DNA of 34,764 nt from Alphaproteobacteria bacterium (GTDB taxonomy: Bacteria; Pseudomonadota; Alphaproteobacteria; Rhizobiales; Xanthobacteraceae): positions 1 through 34,764 of the forward strand of contig VGEP01000045.1 in the NCBI GenBank assembly GCA_016869215.1, given 5' to 3'. The notes below the pieces were generated by a model. That model was not told the DNA's origin. It was given only the letters and a program-made list of their open reading frames with translations, and did no database searches. Shown here in pieces: positions 33,401-34,764 of the stretch; the stretch's first letter is position 1, and the number at the start of each line of letters is the position of its first letter. The position numbers were made by a program, and so were the translations under genes.

Positions 33401-34764
33401 GCATGCTGCGCGAGCGGACGACCAAACTCGTGGCCGCGTTCGACCACCGCGACATCTTCATCGATCCCGACCCCGACCCCGAGAAGAGTTTCGGCGAACG
33501 CAAGCGCCTGTTCGGCCTGCCGCGGTCGAGCTGGCAGGACTACGACAAGTCGCTGATCTCCAGGGGCGGCGGCGTCTATCCGCGTGGGTCCAAGGAAGTC
33601 GCGCTGTCGAAGGAGGCGCAGAAGGCCATCGGCCTCGCGAAGGACAAGGCGACGCCGCAGGAGGTGATGAACGCCATCCTGAAGGCGCCCGCCGATCTTT
33701 TGTTCTTCGGCGGTATCGGCACCTATGTGCGCGCCGCGTCGGAGAGCGACGAGGCGGCGGGCGACCGCGCCAACGATCCGATCCGCGTGACCGGAGGGCA
33801 GCTTCGGGTCAAGGTGGTCGGCGAGGGCGCCAATCTCGGCATGACCCAGCGCGGCCGGATCGAGGCGGCGCTCGCGGGCGTGAAGCTCAACACCGATGCC
33901 ATCGATAATTCGGCCGGCGTCAACACCTCCGACGTCGAGGTCAACATCAAGATCGGCTTGAGCCCGCCGGTGCGCGACGGGCGGCTGACGCTCAAGGCGC
34001 GCAACGCGCTGCTCGGAACGATGACGGACGAGGTGGCGTCGCTGGTGCTGCGAAACAACTATCTCCAGACGCTGGCGCTGTCGCTCGCCGAACGGCGCGG
34101 CCTGGAGGACATCGGCTTCCAGCAGCGGCTGATGCAGACGCTGGAGGCGCGCGGCGAGCTCGACCGTGCGGTCGAGTTCCTCCCCGACGACATGGAGATC
34201 GGCGAGCGCATCCGCCGCTCGCAGCCGCTGACGCGGCCGGAGCTGTCGGTGCTGCTGGCCTATGCCAAACTGTCGCTCTACGCCGAACTGCTCGACTCGC
34301 CGGTGCCGGACGATCCGTATCTCGGGCGCGAACTCGGCCGCTATTTCCCGAAGGCGCTGGCCGAGCGGTTTCCGGACGCGCTGGAAAAGCACCGGCTACG
34401 GCGCGAGATCATCGCGACCCAGCTTGCGAACTCCATGATCAACCGCGGCGGGCCGGCGCTGACGGTGCGGATCGCGGACCAGACCGGCGCTTCGGCGGCG
34501 GACATTGCGCTGGCGTTCGCAGCGGTGCGCAACAGTTACGACATGCCGGCGCTCAACGACGAGATCAACGCGCTCGACGGCAAGGCGCCGGGGAAGGTCC
34601 AGCTTGCGCTCTACGCCGCGGTGCAGGACCTGCTGCTCGACCGGCTGGTCTGGTTCCTCCGCAACGCCGACCTGTCGGCGGGCCTTGCCGGCGTCATCGA
34701 GCACCAGCGCGCGGGCATCGCCGCGCTCGCCAGGGCGCTCGACGCCGCGCTGCCGGAGGACGCC
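30409..34764 (+). CDS. gdhZ: NAD-specific glutamate dehydrogenase (large type), 3' end missing
   Basis: The visible part encodes 1,452 residues and has no stop, so the gene runs off the right edge; large GDHs are about 1,600 residues. The start MSSLPGSEERSTAGARVADAA is followed by VIEIVNDDMPFLVDSVMGEL, an ACT-like regulatory part. The catalytic domain contains RVARGGIRWSDRPQDFRTE and VPVGSKGGYVPKH (Lys847), then VAADKGTATFSDIAN and SAGYDHKGMGITARG. The enzyme oxidises glutamate to 2-oxoglutarate and ammonium with NAD and supports growth on glutamate-family amino acids. A GAGG lies 6 nt before the ATG. The name gdhZ follows Caulobacter and Brucella use. Confidence 0.95.
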   Translation, partial: MSSLPGSEERSTAGARVADAARLLGGAAGDVAKALPALLFGRVAAEDLVAYTPEEIASLAHDAWAFMTERKAGVPKIRCHSPDASAGDALKSVTVIEIVNDDMPFLVDSVMGELTDRGLDVRLVAHPILAVERDAGGALKSAPTEVKDRRRPRESFIHIHVERIDDASRRADIAQALQQVLAEVRLCVQDWQPMLGRIRDIVKELKANPPPVPVDDIAEAIQFLEWVAANNFTLLGMREYALTGAERDLEPQLESGLGILRGHDVAVLKRGGRAVTITPELRAFFDEPRTLLVTKANARSRVHRRVYMDYIGVKRFDADGNAVGEFRIVGLFTSTVYTRSTRSIPYLRRKVDSVVTRAGFDSEGHSGKALVNVLETYPRDELFQIDEDTLYRFALAVLQLDERPRVRVLARRDRFDRFVSVLVFVPRERFGTEVRRRIGDYLAEAFKGRVSAFYPFFTEGPLSRVHFIIGRDGGPTPDPDHVALERDVGAIVRTWTDALAVALSQVHENGRARALFERYRDAFSVGYREAHSPPAAVADIRTIESLSAERPLGVEFLERAGVGKPCASLRIWSPRPLPLSERVPVLENMGFKVVDERTYEVSPAGAASSDWLHDMTLEHGQTGDFAAMKQALEACFIVVMRGVAENDGYNALVLAGGLLWRDVALIRTLSRFLRQIRVPFSQDYMWATLRKHAGLAAQIVALFHARFDPHADASNRAERETAILAEIESGLASVASLDEDRIVRRFVNAVQSAIRTNFYQLDKVGRPKAQIAIKFESRKLDGLALPKPLYEIFVYSPRVEGVHMRFGKVARGGIRWSDRPQDFRTEILGLVKAQQVKNAVIVPVGSKGGYVPKHLPAIVAGGGAREAIQAEGIAAYKLFIGTLLDITDNFDAKGAVLPPDNAVRHDGDDPYLVVAADKGTATFSDIANGISEERGFWLGDAFASGGSAGYDHKGMGITARGAWEAVKRHFRELDVDITTTPFTAIGVGDMSGDVFGNGMLRERTTKLVAAFDHRDIFIDPDPDPEKSFGERKRLFGLPRSSWQDYDKSLISRGGGVYPRGSKEVALSKEAQKAIGLAKDKATPQEVMNAILKAPADLLFFGGIGTYVRAASESDEAAGDRANDPIRVTGGQLRVKVVGEGANLGMTQRGRIEAALAGVKLNTDAIDNSAGVNTSDVEVNIKIGLSPPVRDGRLTLKARNALLGTMTDEVASLVLRNNYLQTLALSLAERRGLEDIGFQQRLMQTLEARGELDRAVEFLPDDMEIGERIRRSQPLTRPELSVLLAYAKLSLYAELLDSPVPDDPYLGRELGRYFPKALAERFPDALEKHRLRREIIATQLANSMINRGGPALTVRIADQTGASAADIALAFAAVRNSYDMPALNDEINALDGKAPGKVQLALYAAVQDLLLDRLVWFLRNADLSAGLAGVIEHQRAGIAALARALDAALPEDA

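Noticed and set aside
30271-34392. 1,373-codon minus-strand frame across the glutamate dehydrogenase gene
   Set aside because: The plus strand encodes an unmistakable NAD-glutamate dehydrogenase over the same bases. The antisense translation is Arg/His/Asp-rich without any family feature.

Overview
The window is GC-rich, densely coded bacterial chromosome. Gene content points to an alphaproteobacterium of the Hyphomicrobiales, close to the Bradyrhizobium / Rhodopseudomonas / Xanthobacteraceae group. The evidence is a CenR-like response regulator, paired glnK-amtB units, a very large NAD-dependent glutamate dehydrogenase, a Pro/Gln-rich LolA, an alphaproteobacterial Trm112-like protein, and palindromic intergenic repeats of the bradyrhizobial kind. 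The assignment rests on recognised family sequences and gene order, not on a database search.

Layout. 1-2.4 kb: the 5' part of an L,D-transpeptidase (minus), an OmpR-type response regulator, a lone cyclic-nucleotide-binding protein, and exonuclease III (minus). 2.5-7.1 kb (minus): dapC-like aminotransferase, ftsK and lolA. 7.3-8.8 kb: a TTG-started protein joining a SARP-like winged-helix/BTAD region to an alpha/beta hydrolase. 9.0-12.9 kb (minus): two consecutive glnK-amtB pairs, each with a hairpin terminator candidate downstream and the distal pair with a near-consensus sigma-54 promoter candidate. 13.1-18.7 kb: housekeeping genes (tesB, a UbiH/COQ6-family hydroxylase carrying an in-frame palindromic repeat, a GST, Trm112-like, Lon N-domain protein, thioredoxin-TPR protein, ProX) with two palindromic repeats between genes. 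18.85 kb: tRNA-Gly(GCC). 19.1-22.3 kb: a Lon-like AAA protease overlapping a gene for a USP-like protein. 22.4-23.4 kb: a Bug-type solute receptor. 23.4-28.9 kb (minus): a compact block of NMT1-like protein, mandelate-racemase-type enolase, VapB, VapC, alpha/beta hydrolase and gamma-glutamyltransferase. 29.0 kb to the end: a TTC38-like TPR protein and most of the NAD-glutamate dehydrogenase, cut by the right edge.

How the genes fit together. Nitrogen is a recurring theme: ammonium channels with PII proteins, glutamate dehydrogenase and gamma-glutamyltransferase. Envelope and division functions (L,D-transpeptidase, CenR-like regulator, LolA, FtsK, DapC-like enzyme) fill the left third. Most of the window is ordinary core genome. 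The most distinctive observations are the SARP-hydrolase fusion, the vapBC module whose promoter, operator and predicted leaderless start are compressed into 35 bp and which abuts downstream metabolic genes, and the palindromic repeat domesticated inside the ubiquinone hydroxylase. No CRISPR array, prophage or insertion sequence was seen. I did not find a clearly undescribed multi-gene system.
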